Assembly: GCA_017744795.1 (NCBI GenBank)
Contig: JAGIAQ010000014.1
Location: 234 to 58,972 of the forward strand
Source of the DNA: Niabella sp.
Lineage (GTDB): Bacteria > Bacteroidota > Bacteroidia > Chitinophagales > Chitinophagaceae
Length of the DNA stretch: 58,739 nucleotides
Reading direction: 5' to 3'
Shown here: piece after piece, positions 42,580-50,948 of the stretch
Layout of the letters: every line of letters begins with the position of its first letter
Numbering within the stretch: position 1 is the first letter of the stretch
Notes under the pieces: model-generated
Seen by the model: the letters and a program-made list of their open reading frames with translations, nothing else
The model's database searches: none
What the model was told of the DNA's origin: nothing
Made by a program: the position numbers and the translations under genes

Positions 42580-43947
42580 ATGAATGTGATCAACCCGGCA
42601 ACAGAACAAATTATTGCAACCCTTGCCGAAGACAATGCGCAAACTTTGCAAACAAAATGGGAGCGTTTAAAAACGGCCCAGCCGCTTTGGCAGGCACACC
42701 CGCTGGAAGAACGAATAGCCGTTGTACAAAAATTCAGCGCGCTGCTGGAAACAAATAAAGAGCAATTGGCCCATGTATTGACCAGTGAAGTAGGAAAGCC
42801 TTTAGCGCAATCCCGCAATGAGATCAATGGTGCCATCAGTCGCATCAACTGGCTAACGCAAAATGCGGCAAAATACCTTGGCGATGAAGTCATGACCGAA
42901 ACAGCGGATCTGGAAGAGCGTATCAGTTACGAACCACTGGGAGTCGTTGTTAATATATCTGCCTGGAACTATCCCTATCTGGTAGGCGTGAATGTATTTG
43001 TACCCGCTTTACTGGCCGGCAATGCCGTATTATACAAGCCTTCCGAATATGCCTCGCTTACGGGACTGGAAATAGAACGTCTATGGATACAGGCTGGTCT
43101 GAATGAAGATCTTTTTGTTGCAGCAATTGGAACAGGCAATGTTGGCGCCATCCTGCTGGATATGCCTTTTGACGGCTACTTCTTTACCGGAAGTTATAAA
43201 ACAGGTCAGTTCATTTATAACAAAGTGGCCGCTAAAATGGTACCCTGTCAATGCGAACTGGGTGGCAAAGACCCTTTATATGTAACCGACGATGTAGCCG
43301 ATATAAATGCAGTAGCCGCTGGTACCGCAGATGGCGCTTTTTATAACAATGGACAGAGCTGTTGTTCTGTGGAGCGGATCTACGTGCATGAAAAAAACTA
43401 CGACGCTTATGTTGCCGCCTTTGAAAAAGAGGTACAAAGCTGGAAAACCGGCGACCCAACAGAAGACGGTGTTTATTTTGGTCCGCTTACGCGAAAAGAC
43501 CAGATAGCTGTATTAGAAGCCCAGGTAGCCGACGCATTGCAAAAAGGAGCGAAAATAATAACCGGTGGAAAAAGACAAGAAGGCAAAGGGTATTACTTTC
43601 AGCCGACTATTTTAATTGAAGTCACCTCTGACATGCAGGTAATGAAAGACGAATCGTTCGGACCCATTATTGGCATTATGAAGGTAAAAAATGATGCCGA
43701 AGCACTGGCCCAGATGCGTGATACCGAATACGGCCTCACCGCATCCGTATACAGCAGCGACCAGCAGCGGGCGGCAGTCCTTCTGCAGCAAGTCAATGCA
43801 GGCTCGGGTTACTGGAACTGCTGCGACAGGGTTAGTGCGGCATTGCCCTGGAGCGGTCGCAACCATTCTGGTTTCGGAGCCACTTTATCACATGCCGGAC
43901 TGAGGGCTTTTACGAAACCCAAGGGTTATCATTTGCGTAAAGGATAG
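42580..43947 (+). CDS. NAD(P)-dependent aldehyde dehydrogenase
   Basis: A 455-residue ALDH-superfamily enzyme. The catalytic Cys lies in NNGQSCCSVERIYV and the general base Glu in CELGGKDPLYV. NISAWNYPYLVGVNVFVPAL and FFTGSYKTGQFIY form the cofactor site. It is close to the succinate-semialdehyde/PuuC group. As last gene of the unit it would oxidise gamma-glutamyl-aminoacetaldehyde to gamma-glutamylglycine (inference). A palindromic repeat follows four bases past its stop, shared with the convergent DUF445 gene. Confidence 0.9.
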   Translation: MNVINPATEQIIATLAEDNAQTLQTKWERLKTAQPLWQAHPLEERIAVVQKFSALLETNKEQLAHVLTSEVGKPLAQSRNEINGAISRINWLTQNAAKYLGDEVMTETADLEERISYEPLGVVVNISAWNYPYLVGVNVFVPALLAGNAVLYKPSEYASLTGLEIERLWIQAGLNEDLFVAAIGTGNVGAILLDMPFDGYFFTGSYKTGQFIYNKVAAKMVPCQCELGGKDPLYVTDDVADINAVAAGTADGAFYNNGQSCCSVERIYVHEKNYDAYVAAFEKEVQSWKTGDPTEDGVYFGPLTRKDQIAVLEAQVADALQKGAKIITGGKRQEGKGYYFQPTILIEVTSDMQVMKDESFGPIIGIMKVKNDAEALAQMRDTEYGLTASVYSSDQQRAAVLLQQVNAGSGYWNCCDRVSAALPWSGRNHSGFGATLSHAGLRAFTKPKGYHLRKG

Positions 43948-43951
43948 ACAG

Positions 43952-43987
43952 TAGACCTATGAGGTTTTTAAAAACCTCACAGGTCTA
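43952..43987. repeat. Convergent-end palindrome, copy 2
   Basis: TAGACCTATGAGGTTTTT (43952-43969) and AAAAACCTCACAGGTCTA (43970-43987) pair with one A/C mismatch and no loop. It fills the gap between the ALDH stop and the DUF445 stop. Its last three bases are the DUF445 stop codon on the minus strand. Confidence 0.85.
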
Positions 43988-45226
43988 TAACAACTTACTT
44001 AAAGCATAGATCACCAATCCCACCAACCCGCCCACCAGCGTTCCGTTAATCCGGATGAACTGCAAGTCCTTCCCTACTTCCAGCTCCAGTTTACTGCTCA
44101 GCTCTTTGCCTTCCCAATTGCCCACAGTGTTGCTGATAAGCATTCCCGCCTGCTTTGTATTTCTTAAAATATAAGCATAGGCATTGTAACGGATCCATCT
44201 ATCGATGCGGTTCCTCAATGCTTCATCCTGCTGTAAATTACGGGCAAGATCCCGAACCGAGCGGGTAAAATAATTTTTAAGGGCCGATTGTTCTGCGGAA
44301 AGATCATTTATAATTCCTGTTTGCGCGCTTTTCCAGATGGAGGCGGCATAGGTTTTTACTTTATCCGGGGGCAGTAGCTGCTCCTTCAATGCGGCTAATT
44401 CTGTTTCCCATTTGGGATTTGTTTTCAACGCCACGGCAAAAACCTCCAGTTGTTTGTTTACATCAGCACGGATCTTGTGTGCCGGATCTTTTTCAATTTC
44501 ATCCAGGTATTTCGCGATCCCAGCGGTAAGCTTCTCCGCAATATAGTTATTAACGAAGCCCGGGATCAAAAAATGACTTTCCTGTTTCACTTTCTTTTTT
44601 ACCAGGTCTTCATTATTGACCACATATTGTTTCACCTTATTTACAATGAAGTTCAATACGCGCTCCTGATCACCACGTGCAATGATCAACTGCAATCCAT
44701 TGGCAACAACTTCATTCAATTTAATATCATTAATCAGCGCGCCTGCTCTTTTCGCAATAAAGTCGGTGACAATAGTATCATCGGCGGTAGCCGCCATCTG
44801 TTTGATCAGGCGCGTAGCCTCCGATACCAGCAAGGTCACATTAGATTCCTTCTCCAGCCAGCCGGCAATAAAGGCACTTACCTGCAGTTTATCAATGTAG
44901 GGGCGCAGCGTGGTGGCATTCAGAAAATTGTCTACCACAAAATTGCCCAGGTTGGCACCGATACTTTTTTTACGGCTTTCGATCAGGTTGGTATGCGGAA
45001 TGGGAATCCCCATCGGATGATGAAATAAGGCGGTAACCGCAAACCAGTCTGCCAAAGCACCTACCATGGCGGCTTCCGCAAAAGCTTTCACATAGCCGAT
45101 CCAGGGCGCTGTACTGGTCTTTAAAAGATATACGCATCCTGTAAAAACAAGCGCCATCAGCAAAAACAAACCAGTTGCCAGAGCCTTGTGCCTGCGTAGT
45201 TGTATTGCTTTTATGTTGTTATCCAT
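43985..45226 (-). CDS. DUF445 membrane protein
   Basis: A 413-residue protein with an N-terminal TM segment (about 15-35, ALATGLFLLMALVFTGCVYLL), a long helical middle and a C-terminal TM segment (LVGGLVGLVIYALSKLL). The motif FAEAAMVGALADWFAVTALFHHPMG is the family signature, with IPIPHTNLI just after it. The function of DUF445 proteins is unknown. The stop codon (TAG, 43985-43987) is supplied by the palindromic repeat. It is convergent with the ALDH gene. Confidence 0.9.
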   Translation of the reverse strand: MDNNIKAIQLRRHKALATGLFLLMALVFTGCVYLLKTSTAPWIGYVKAFAEAAMVGALADWFAVTALFHHPMGIPIPHTNLIESRKKSIGANLGNFVVDNFLNATTLRPYIDKLQVSAFIAGWLEKESNVTLLVSEATRLIKQMAATADDTIVTDFIAKRAGALINDIKLNEVVANGLQLIIARGDQERVLNFIVNKVKQYVVNNEDLVKKKVKQESHFLIPGFVNNYIAEKLTAGIAKYLDEIEKDPAHKIRADVNKQLEVFAVALKTNPKWETELAALKEQLLPPDKVKTYAASIWKSAQTGIINDLSAEQSALKNYFTRSVRDLARNLQQDEALRNRIDRWIRYNAYAYILRNTKQAGMLISNTVGNWEGKELSSKLELEVGKDLQFIRINGTLVGGLVGLVIYALSKLL

Positions 45227-45378
45227 ATTTATTAGTTAAACGGATGCTGTCTACTATTATGCGCAACGCCTAATGCCTTAGCTCTACTGCGTTCTGCATT
45301 AAGCGTTTAGCGTTCAGCATTCCTTAAAAGTATAAAAATTATTCCGATTCGACATTGCGGGCCAAAAATCCAAAAGCT

Positions 45379-45428
45379 GCCACAAATACACGAATAGGGC
45401 ATCTATTATCCTAATAAACACGAATTCC
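45379..45428 (+). repeat. CACGAAT-family repeat, partial copy
   Basis: GCCACAAATACACGAAT (45379-45395) and AATAAACACGAATTCC (45413-45428) both occur exactly, in inverted orientation, in the larger element at 49478-49663. The spacer between the two words is 17 bases here and 29 there. Confidence 0.8.
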
Positions 45429-45464
45429 CCGTGCACTCCTTGTGCAAAGCCGCGGAGAGGAATT

Positions 45465-45518
45465 GCCACTGAAACGCAGAAACACTGAAAACCCTCTGTG
45501 CTTCAGTGGCTCAGTGGC
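45465..45518. repeat. GCCACTGA inverted repeat
   Basis: GCCACTGA (45465-45472) and TCAGTGGC (45511-45518) are perfect arms. CACTGAA and TTCAGTG form a second nested pair. A related fragment lies at 22092-22108. Confidence 0.6.
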
Positions 45519-45567
45519 TTTCTGCACAGCCAGAAAAATTTATGCACCTGTCCTGCCGCAGGAGCAT

Positions 45568-45575
45568 TAATTTTG
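45568..45575 (+). promoter_or_regulatory. -7 element of the MATE exporter gene
   Basis: TAATTTTG matches TAnnTTTG and ends six bases before the ATG at 45582. It fixes that ATG as the start and predicts an almost leaderless mRNA. Confidence 0.5.
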
Positions 45576-45581
45576 CCGCGC

Positions 45582-46913
45582 ATGAATTACCGGACCGAAT
45601 CGAAAAGAACCCTGCATCTTGCTTTTCCTATTATCCTGGGGGAGGTAGCCCAGATATCCCTACACCTGGTTGACACCGCTATGATCGGCGCATTGGGTTA
45701 TAAGGAGCTGGCTGCCGCTGCCCTGGTACTGAACGTCATTAATATTCCTTTTGTATTGGGCATTGGCATTACCATTTCTGTAGCGCAGCTGGTTTCCCTG
45801 GCGAAAGGACAATTCAACCGGCAGCTCATCTCCCATTATCTGTACAATGGCTTTATTCTTTGCACAGTTGCTGCTTTTGTAATTTCCGGCATTTTAATCG
45901 CAGGCACTCCGGTGCTGAATCACCTGGACCAAAAAGATCCGCAGGTAGTGGCGTATGCCATACCGCTGATGCGGATCATGGGGTTGTCGATCATCCCGAT
46001 GATTCTATTTTTGACCTTAAAACAATTCGCAGACGGATTGCAATATACCAAAACAGCCATGACCCTTTCCGTAATTGCCGTGCCGTTAAATGCGTTGCTG
46101 AACTGGGTGTTTATTTACGGACATTGGGGCCTTCCTGCTTTTGGACTGATCGGCGCAGGGTATGCCACACTGATCACGCGGAGCCTGATCTTTATTATTC
46201 TGGCTGTTGTTATATTAAGGCATCGCATCTTTCAACCCTATATTGCCGTTGCCAAAAACCAATGGCAGTTGCGATGGAGCACGATCCGGCAATTGCTGAA
46301 AATAGGCATCCCCAGCAGCCTCCAGATCGGTATGGAAGCCGGTGCTTTTGCGCTCTCCGGCATTATTATGGGCACCATTAGTGCGGCAACACAAGCTGCC
46401 CACCAGATTGCATTGAGCTGCGCTTCCTTCACTTTTATGGTATCGATGGGCTTGTCGCAAGCGGGATCTATTCGCGTAAGCACTTCCTTTGGTTCGCGGG
46501 ATCTGAAAAGCATCAGTGTGATTGGCAAAAGCACGATCCTGCTGGCATTGATCTACGGATCATTCTGTTGCCTGCTTTTTATTTTACTGCGTCACCAGCT
46601 GCCGCTGCTTTTTAATAATAATACAGAAGTACTTTCTATGGCGGCCACTCTCCTGTTAATGGCGGCAGTGTTCCAGATCTCGGATTCGATACAAGCGATC
46701 AGCGCCGGGTTATTGCGAGGTATTAAAGACGTAAATGTGCCCACATTTTTTATTGCGATCGCTTACTGGATCTTGGGTATCCCGATCGGATGCTTACTGG
46801 CCTTTCATTTCAACATGGGCGGTGTAGGTATCTGGCTGGGATTGATCGCTGGCCTTAGCTTTTCTGCATTGTTTTTGACATTGCGGTTTTTGAAGAAAGC
46901 GAAGGCAATATAA
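45582..46913 (+). CDS. MATE-family multidrug exporter
   Basis: A 443-residue inner-membrane cation/drug antiporter with 12 TM helices in two halves. The first half opens TLHLAFPIILGEVAQISLHLVDTAMIGALGYKEL and the second starts near LLKIGIPSSLQIGMEAGAF. The ATG at 45582 was chosen because upstream sequence is repeat DNA and a TAnnTTTG element lies at 45568-45575. The ion (Na+ or H+) and substrates cannot be told. It is convergent with the phosphoesterase gene through a shared palindrome. Confidence 0.92.
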   Translation: MNYRTESKRTLHLAFPIILGEVAQISLHLVDTAMIGALGYKELAAAALVLNVINIPFVLGIGITISVAQLVSLAKGQFNRQLISHYLYNGFILCTVAAFVISGILIAGTPVLNHLDQKDPQVVAYAIPLMRIMGLSIIPMILFLTLKQFADGLQYTKTAMTLSVIAVPLNALLNWVFIYGHWGLPAFGLIGAGYATLITRSLIFIILAVVILRHRIFQPYIAVAKNQWQLRWSTIRQLLKIGIPSSLQIGMEAGAFALSGIIMGTISAATQAAHQIALSCASFTFMVSMGLSQAGSIRVSTSFGSRDLKSISVIGKSTILLALIYGSFCCLLFILLRHQLPLLFNNNTEVLSMAATLLLMAAVFQISDSIQAISAGLLRGIKDVNVPTFFIAIAYWILGIPIGCLLAFHFNMGGVGIWLGLIAGLSFSALFLTLRFLKKAKAI

Positions 46914-46915
46914 AC

Positions 46916-46948
46916 AGACCTATAAGGTTTTTTAAACCTTATAGGTCT
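46916..46948. repeat. Convergent-end palindrome, copy 3
   Basis: AGACCTATAAGGTTT (46916-46930), loop TTT, and AAACCTTATAGGTCT (46934-46948) form perfect 15-bp arms. Compared with copy 1, both arms changed in step (GTGAGG/CCTCAC to ATAAGG/CCTTAT). It lies between the MATE stop (46913) and the minus-strand phosphoesterase stop (46956). Confidence 0.85.
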
Positions 46949-46955
46949 ATCGTTC

Positions 46956-49406
46956 CTAATCGTCATCATCCTTTCTGGCGCCTTTCTTTTGCTCTTTAAA
47001 CTTCAGGAAAGCCGCGCGCACCGGGGAAGGCGCGGGTGTACCTTTGATGCCCATCCATAATATATCATTAAACACCAGATCCGGCACGGCGTCTTCCTCC
47101 GACCAGTTGAATTTTTCACTCAGCAGGGCCAGTTTTCCTGTTGCAGGGTTACGATCGCTCAAATTGACATTTGCCGGTAGATGATCGAACCCTGTATAAT
47201 CCGCCTTGCTGGTGAAGCTGCGCCAGAGCGGCGTTGCAGCTGCATCATATTGTGTCATGGGAGGCATTCCCAGGATCAGTTCAATGGTCCGCAATATGCC
47301 GGTAGTAGAATACATAGTATGATCTACATGGTTTCGTTTAACAAAAGGACTGATCACATAAGCGGTACTGCGATGGGCGTCCACATGATCCGGACCGTTC
47401 TGCGCATCATCCTCCAGAATAAAAATGGCGCACTCCTTCCATATCGGGCTTTTGCTGATATAGTCGATAAACATACCTACAGCGAGATCGTTATCCGCTA
47501 CATGCGCAAAGGGTGTATGTCTGCCCGCACGCATTCCTTCTGTATGATCATTCCCGAAACGTACGGTCGATAATTGCGGCAGCGCATGATTCGCGAGCAA
47601 CGAATCAAAATCCCTTTTCCATTGCTGAAAGCGTGTGGTGTCCGCTACAGACAGATCAAATCCTGTGTAGTTAGCAAAATGCCCCTTCAGCACAGCCAGG
47701 TTTGCTTTCCCATTATCAGCAAATTCACCATAGGTACGAAAAGAAACTTTATTACGGCTGGCGTGATCCCAGATAAACCCGTCGCGGTTGTTGGCGATCT
47801 TGCGCTCTCCTTCCCCTCCGTAGGTTCCCCCACGGCCGCCATAACTGGAAGGCCATGTTTTTTCCAGGTAGTCCGTTGCATAAGCGCCCATGCTCCAGTT
47901 GTGCCCATCGGCGCTCACTTCTGCGTTTACGTAAAAATTATCAAGCAACACAAAATCATTCACTACTTTATGCAGGTTGGGAGTGATCCGTTTGCCAAAT
48001 AAACAAAGACCGGCATCGCCATTGCCTTTTTCCACATCGCCCAAAACCTGGTCGTAAGTGCGGTTTTCTTTGATCACGTAGAAAACATATTTGATCGGGG
48101 AAGCCCCGCCCACTTTCATCGGAATGGGGTTACCGGCCTCGCCTTGTGCAATCAGTTCCTTATCTTTTGAATACGGTGTATTTTTATAAACGGCCTGTGA
48201 ATACACCGCGAGCTGCTGCGCCGCGGGCGTTGGGATAAAGCTCAACGTACCTGTAAAAAGCCCTGCTATATATTGCACTTTTGCGGGCTGGTTATTGTCC
48301 CCGGCATGCCGTGCTACAGACTCCTTGGTATCCGTGGGGTTCGGTCCATAAGGATTCGGCAGTGAAGACAGCCCTTTACCGTTTGTTACCAACAACTGGT
48401 TGCCTACCACCTTAACATTGGTCGGGTACCAACCCACTGGAATAAATCCTTTCGAAACAGATTTTCCGGCATTGCTGACATCAAATACCGCCAGGCAATT
48501 ATTATCGGCATTCGCAACATACAGTGTTTTGTTATCTTCTGAAAGCGCCACCCCATTGCTGGTGGAGCCACTGGGCGCATTAGGATATAATGCCGCATTC
48601 AGCGTTTCAACGACCGACCGGGTATCCGTATTTATAACCGATACGCTATTGTCATTGGCATTGGCAACAAACAATAATTTTCCATTCTTGCTTAATGTTA
48701 TTTCATTAGGATGGCTGCCCACGGGGATCTGAGCAGCTATTTTTTGCGCCGCCACATCCCATATTAATAGTTTGGCGCTTCCCCAAACACTAATGTACAA
48801 CAACTTCCTGTCCGGAGATAATTTGCAGGTGTACGCTTCTGCACCCAACCCGATCTTGTTCTTTATTTTTTTTGTGTCCAGGTCAAACACATAAAGGCTG
48901 CTGTCTTCCCGGGTAACCACATACAGCTGGTTGGTTGTTTTGTCATCCACATCCAGCCCGGCAGTACCAATCCTATTGGGCCATTTTTTTCCTAATACGA
49001 AGGAGTCCTTTAAAGCCAGTTTATTATTTTTTATCTCATAGCGATCCACCAGATTATCGTGCCCGCCCGAAGCATATATAAATTGATCATTACCGCTGAA
49101 TGCCAGTCCGTACCAGGACTTGGCGATAATGATACTGTCCAGCCGTTTTTGATTCTTAATATCGATCAGGTCGATCGTTTGCGTACTTTGCCCGTTATTG
49201 GTTACGGCCGCCAGCTTGCGGTTATTACTAATGACAAGGTTCAGCGGGAGATCCCCGACCGTAATATTAGTGCCTACCGGCGTTAGCGACCATTCGTTGG
49301 GCAGTTGTATTTTTTTTGCTTCCAACTGCTGCAGGGTTTGGGCAGTTGTTATAAACGGCACGCCCAGCATTAAGCCGCCGATAAAGACTTTACTAATCAA
49401 TTTCAT
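46956..49406 (-). CDS. Secreted YncE-like propeller fused to a phosphoesterase
   Basis: A 816-residue exported protein. The ATG at 49406 is the start: a longer reading frame would run into repeat DNA, and the signal peptide (KLISKVFIGGLMLGVPFITTAQ) follows this ATG. Residues about 40-400 form a YncE-like seven-bladed propeller with repeats such as LYISVWGSAKLLIWDV and LFVANANDNSVSVINT. Residues about 450-790 are an acid phosphatase/phospholipase C-type phosphoesterase (PF04185-like): VIKENRTYDQVLGD, DNFYVNAEVSADGHNWS and ILEDDAQNGPDHVDAHRSTAYVISP. The substrate is unknown; phosphate release outside the cytoplasm is likely. Confidence 0.9.
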   Translation of the reverse strand: MKLISKVFIGGLMLGVPFITTAQTLQQLEAKKIQLPNEWSLTPVGTNITVGDLPLNLVISNNRKLAAVTNNGQSTQTIDLIDIKNQKRLDSIIIAKSWYGLAFSGNDQFIYASGGHDNLVDRYEIKNNKLALKDSFVLGKKWPNRIGTAGLDVDDKTTNQLYVVTREDSSLYVFDLDTKKIKNKIGLGAEAYTCKLSPDRKLLYISVWGSAKLLIWDVAAQKIAAQIPVGSHPNEITLSKNGKLLFVANANDNSVSVINTDTRSVVETLNAALYPNAPSGSTSNGVALSEDNKTLYVANADNNCLAVFDVSNAGKSVSKGFIPVGWYPTNVKVVGNQLLVTNGKGLSSLPNPYGPNPTDTKESVARHAGDNNQPAKVQYIAGLFTGTLSFIPTPAAQQLAVYSQAVYKNTPYSKDKELIAQGEAGNPIPMKVGGASPIKYVFYVIKENRTYDQVLGDVEKGNGDAGLCLFGKRITPNLHKVVNDFVLLDNFYVNAEVSADGHNWSMGAYATDYLEKTWPSSYGGRGGTYGGEGERKIANNRDGFIWDHASRNKVSFRTYGEFADNGKANLAVLKGHFANYTGFDLSVADTTRFQQWKRDFDSLLANHALPQLSTVRFGNDHTEGMRAGRHTPFAHVADNDLAVGMFIDYISKSPIWKECAIFILEDDAQNGPDHVDAHRSTAYVISPFVKRNHVDHTMYSTTGILRTIELILGMPPMTQYDAAATPLWRSFTSKADYTGFDHLPANVNLSDRNPATGKLALLSEKFNWSEEDAVPDLVFNDILWMGIKGTPAPSPVRAAFLKFKEQKKGARKDDDD

Positions 49407-49716
49407 CCTACAAATTACTTCGTTTTTTGTAAATAAAAATACGTTCAGAAAGATAAATAAAGAAAAGTTAATACACCCAGGGCGAACGCATAAATTGGCT
49501 AAGCCACGAATGCACGAATAAAATGATTCATCTATCCGTAAAACAATGAACACAAATAGTGCCGGCGGCGCATGGAATTCGTGTTTATTTTATTTGAATA
49601 GGGTACAACAGCAAATTCATTCGTGTATTTGTGGCAATTTTTTAATCTTATGCGTTCGCCCTGTTCTTGAAGCAGAATCCGGACTATTTTAGATTTATAA
49701 TTTTTATCTTCATTGC
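49407..49716. other. Divergent intergenic region occupied by a large inverted-repeat element
   Basis: This 310-bp gap between two divergently transcribed exported-enzyme genes is largely filled by the 186-bp element at 49478-49663. The remaining flanks would carry the promoters. TATAATTTTTATC lies upstream of the dipeptidase gene, but no exact TAnnTTTG was seen. Confidence 0.6.
49478..49663. repeat. 186-bp element with 16-bp perfect terminal inverted repeats
   Basis: CAGGGCGAACGCATAA (49478-49493) and its exact complement TTATGCGTTCGCCCTG (49648-49663) bound the element. Inside, AGCCACGAATGCACGAAT (from 49502) and ATTCGTGTATTTGTGGC (49619-49635) are partly complementary, so the whole can fold as one long hairpin. 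Two words are shared with 45379-45428. No ORF of note is inside, so any movement would need a protein supplied in trans. Confidence 0.8.
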
Positions 49717-50904
49717 ATGAATTTATTTAACCCTGCCCGGTTCTTCCTTATACTGCTATTCCTGGCTCCCGTTTTTACAACAGCGCAAAATGCTGCCACA
49801 ATACATAACAAGGCTATCCTTGTTGACGGACATAATGATGTGATCTATTCCTCCATCTGGAATGGAAAGGATATTTCCCGGCCGGTGCCGGAAGGCCAAA
49901 CCGATTTTCCCCGCTGGAAAAAGGGCGGGCTGGACGTTCAGTTCTTCTCCGTGTTTACCGATCCCGAGCCGCGCAGTAAATCGGGGTTGTTTGCCGATGC
50001 CAACGATCAGATCGATTCCCTTGATGCACTGATCCAACGGAATCCAAACGCGATCATGCTGGCGCGATCTTATACCGATATAATGAAAGGACTTCATGAA
50101 AAAAAGATCGTGGCATTGATCGGGGTTGAAGGCGGCCACATGATCGAAAACGACATGAACAAACTGATAGCGTTGCAGAAAAGAGGCATGCGCTACCTTA
50201 CCCTTACCTGGAACAACAGTACTCCCTGGGCTACCAGCGCTATGGATGAAACACTGCATGCCGATACCCTGAAACACAAGGGACTGACGGATTTCGGCAA
50301 AACAATCGTACGCAAGCTGAATGAACTGGGTGTGCTGGTAGATCTTTCCCATACGGGGGAGCAAACTTTTTATGACGCCATCGCCACCAGTACCAGACCC
50401 GTTATTTTATCGCACAGCTCGGTGTATAACATCTGCCCTGTATTCCGCAATGTGAAAGACGACCAGATAAAAGCAGTGGCAAAAAATGGCGGGGTCATCT
50501 GCATTAATTTCTTCTCTGGGTTCATCAGCAAAAAATATGCGGCGAAGTCGGAACAACTGCTGAAGTACGACAAGCAATTTACCGACTCCGTATTTGCCAT
50601 CACACATGATTCTATTGAAACAAAAAAACAATGGACACATTACTACAAGGAACAAACTGAACCGCTGCGCCCAACGGTGTCTGATGTGGTCGACCACATT
50701 GACTATATCGTAAAACTGGTGGGTGATGATTACGTAGGGATTGGTTCCGATTTTGACGGCATCACTTCTGTTCCTGTAGGACTGGAAGATGTAAGCTGCT
50801 ACCCTGCCATCACAGCGGAACTGTTGCGAAGAGGCTATTCAGAAAAATCCATTAACAAGATCCTTGGCGGAAATGTATTAAGGGTAATAAAAGCGAGCTT
50901 TTGA
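49717..50904 (+). CDS. Secreted membrane dipeptidase (M19 family)
   Basis: A 395-residue zinc dipeptidase of the renal dipeptidase type that hydrolyses dipeptides, including some D-amino-acid dipeptides. The signal peptide is about 1-23 (FLAPVFTTAQ). The metal site is visible in order: VDGHNDVIY (HxD), ALIGVEGGHMIEND (bridging Glu), LVDLSHTGEQTFYDA and ILSHSSVYN (His ligands), and VGIGSDFDGITSVP. All are intact. It is followed closely by the PNGase F-like gene, with an apparent -7 box at 50920-50927 between them. Confidence 0.92.
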   Translation: MNLFNPARFFLILLFLAPVFTTAQNAATIHNKAILVDGHNDVIYSSIWNGKDISRPVPEGQTDFPRWKKGGLDVQFFSVFTDPEPRSKSGLFADANDQIDSLDALIQRNPNAIMLARSYTDIMKGLHEKKIVALIGVEGGHMIENDMNKLIALQKRGMRYLTLTWNNSTPWATSAMDETLHADTLKHKGLTDFGKTIVRKLNELGVLVDLSHTGEQTFYDAIATSTRPVILSHSSVYNICPVFRNVKDDQIKAVAKNGGVICINFFSGFISKKYAAKSEQLLKYDKQFTDSVFAITHDSIETKKQWTHYYKEQTEPLRPTVSDVVDHIDYIVKLVGDDYVGIGSDFDGITSVPVGLEDVSCYPAITAELLRRGYSEKSINKILGGNVLRVIKASF

Positions 50905-50948
50905 TTGGGCACTGCCCCCTATCTTTACAACCAGAAAATATTGAATTT

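Larger units (their letters stand above)
45227..45581. other. Repeat-rich intergenic region upstream of the MATE gene
   Basis: This 355-bp gap between divergent genes holds no credible gene. In order it contains an ACGCCTAATGCC/AGCGTTTAGCG tract (about 45254-45323), a CACGAAT-family copy (45379-45428), a GCCACTGA inverted repeat (45465-45518) and the MATE -7 element (45568-45575). Confidence 0.6.

Noticed and set aside
45498..45581. N-terminal extension of the MATE gene to 45498
   Set aside because: It lies in repeat DNA and upstream of the TAnnTTTG box. The MATE family begins at the ATG at 45582.
49407..49553. N-terminal extension of the YncE/phosphoesterase gene to 49553
   Set aside because: The extra 49 codons run through the inverted-repeat element and precede a clean signal peptide starting at 49406.
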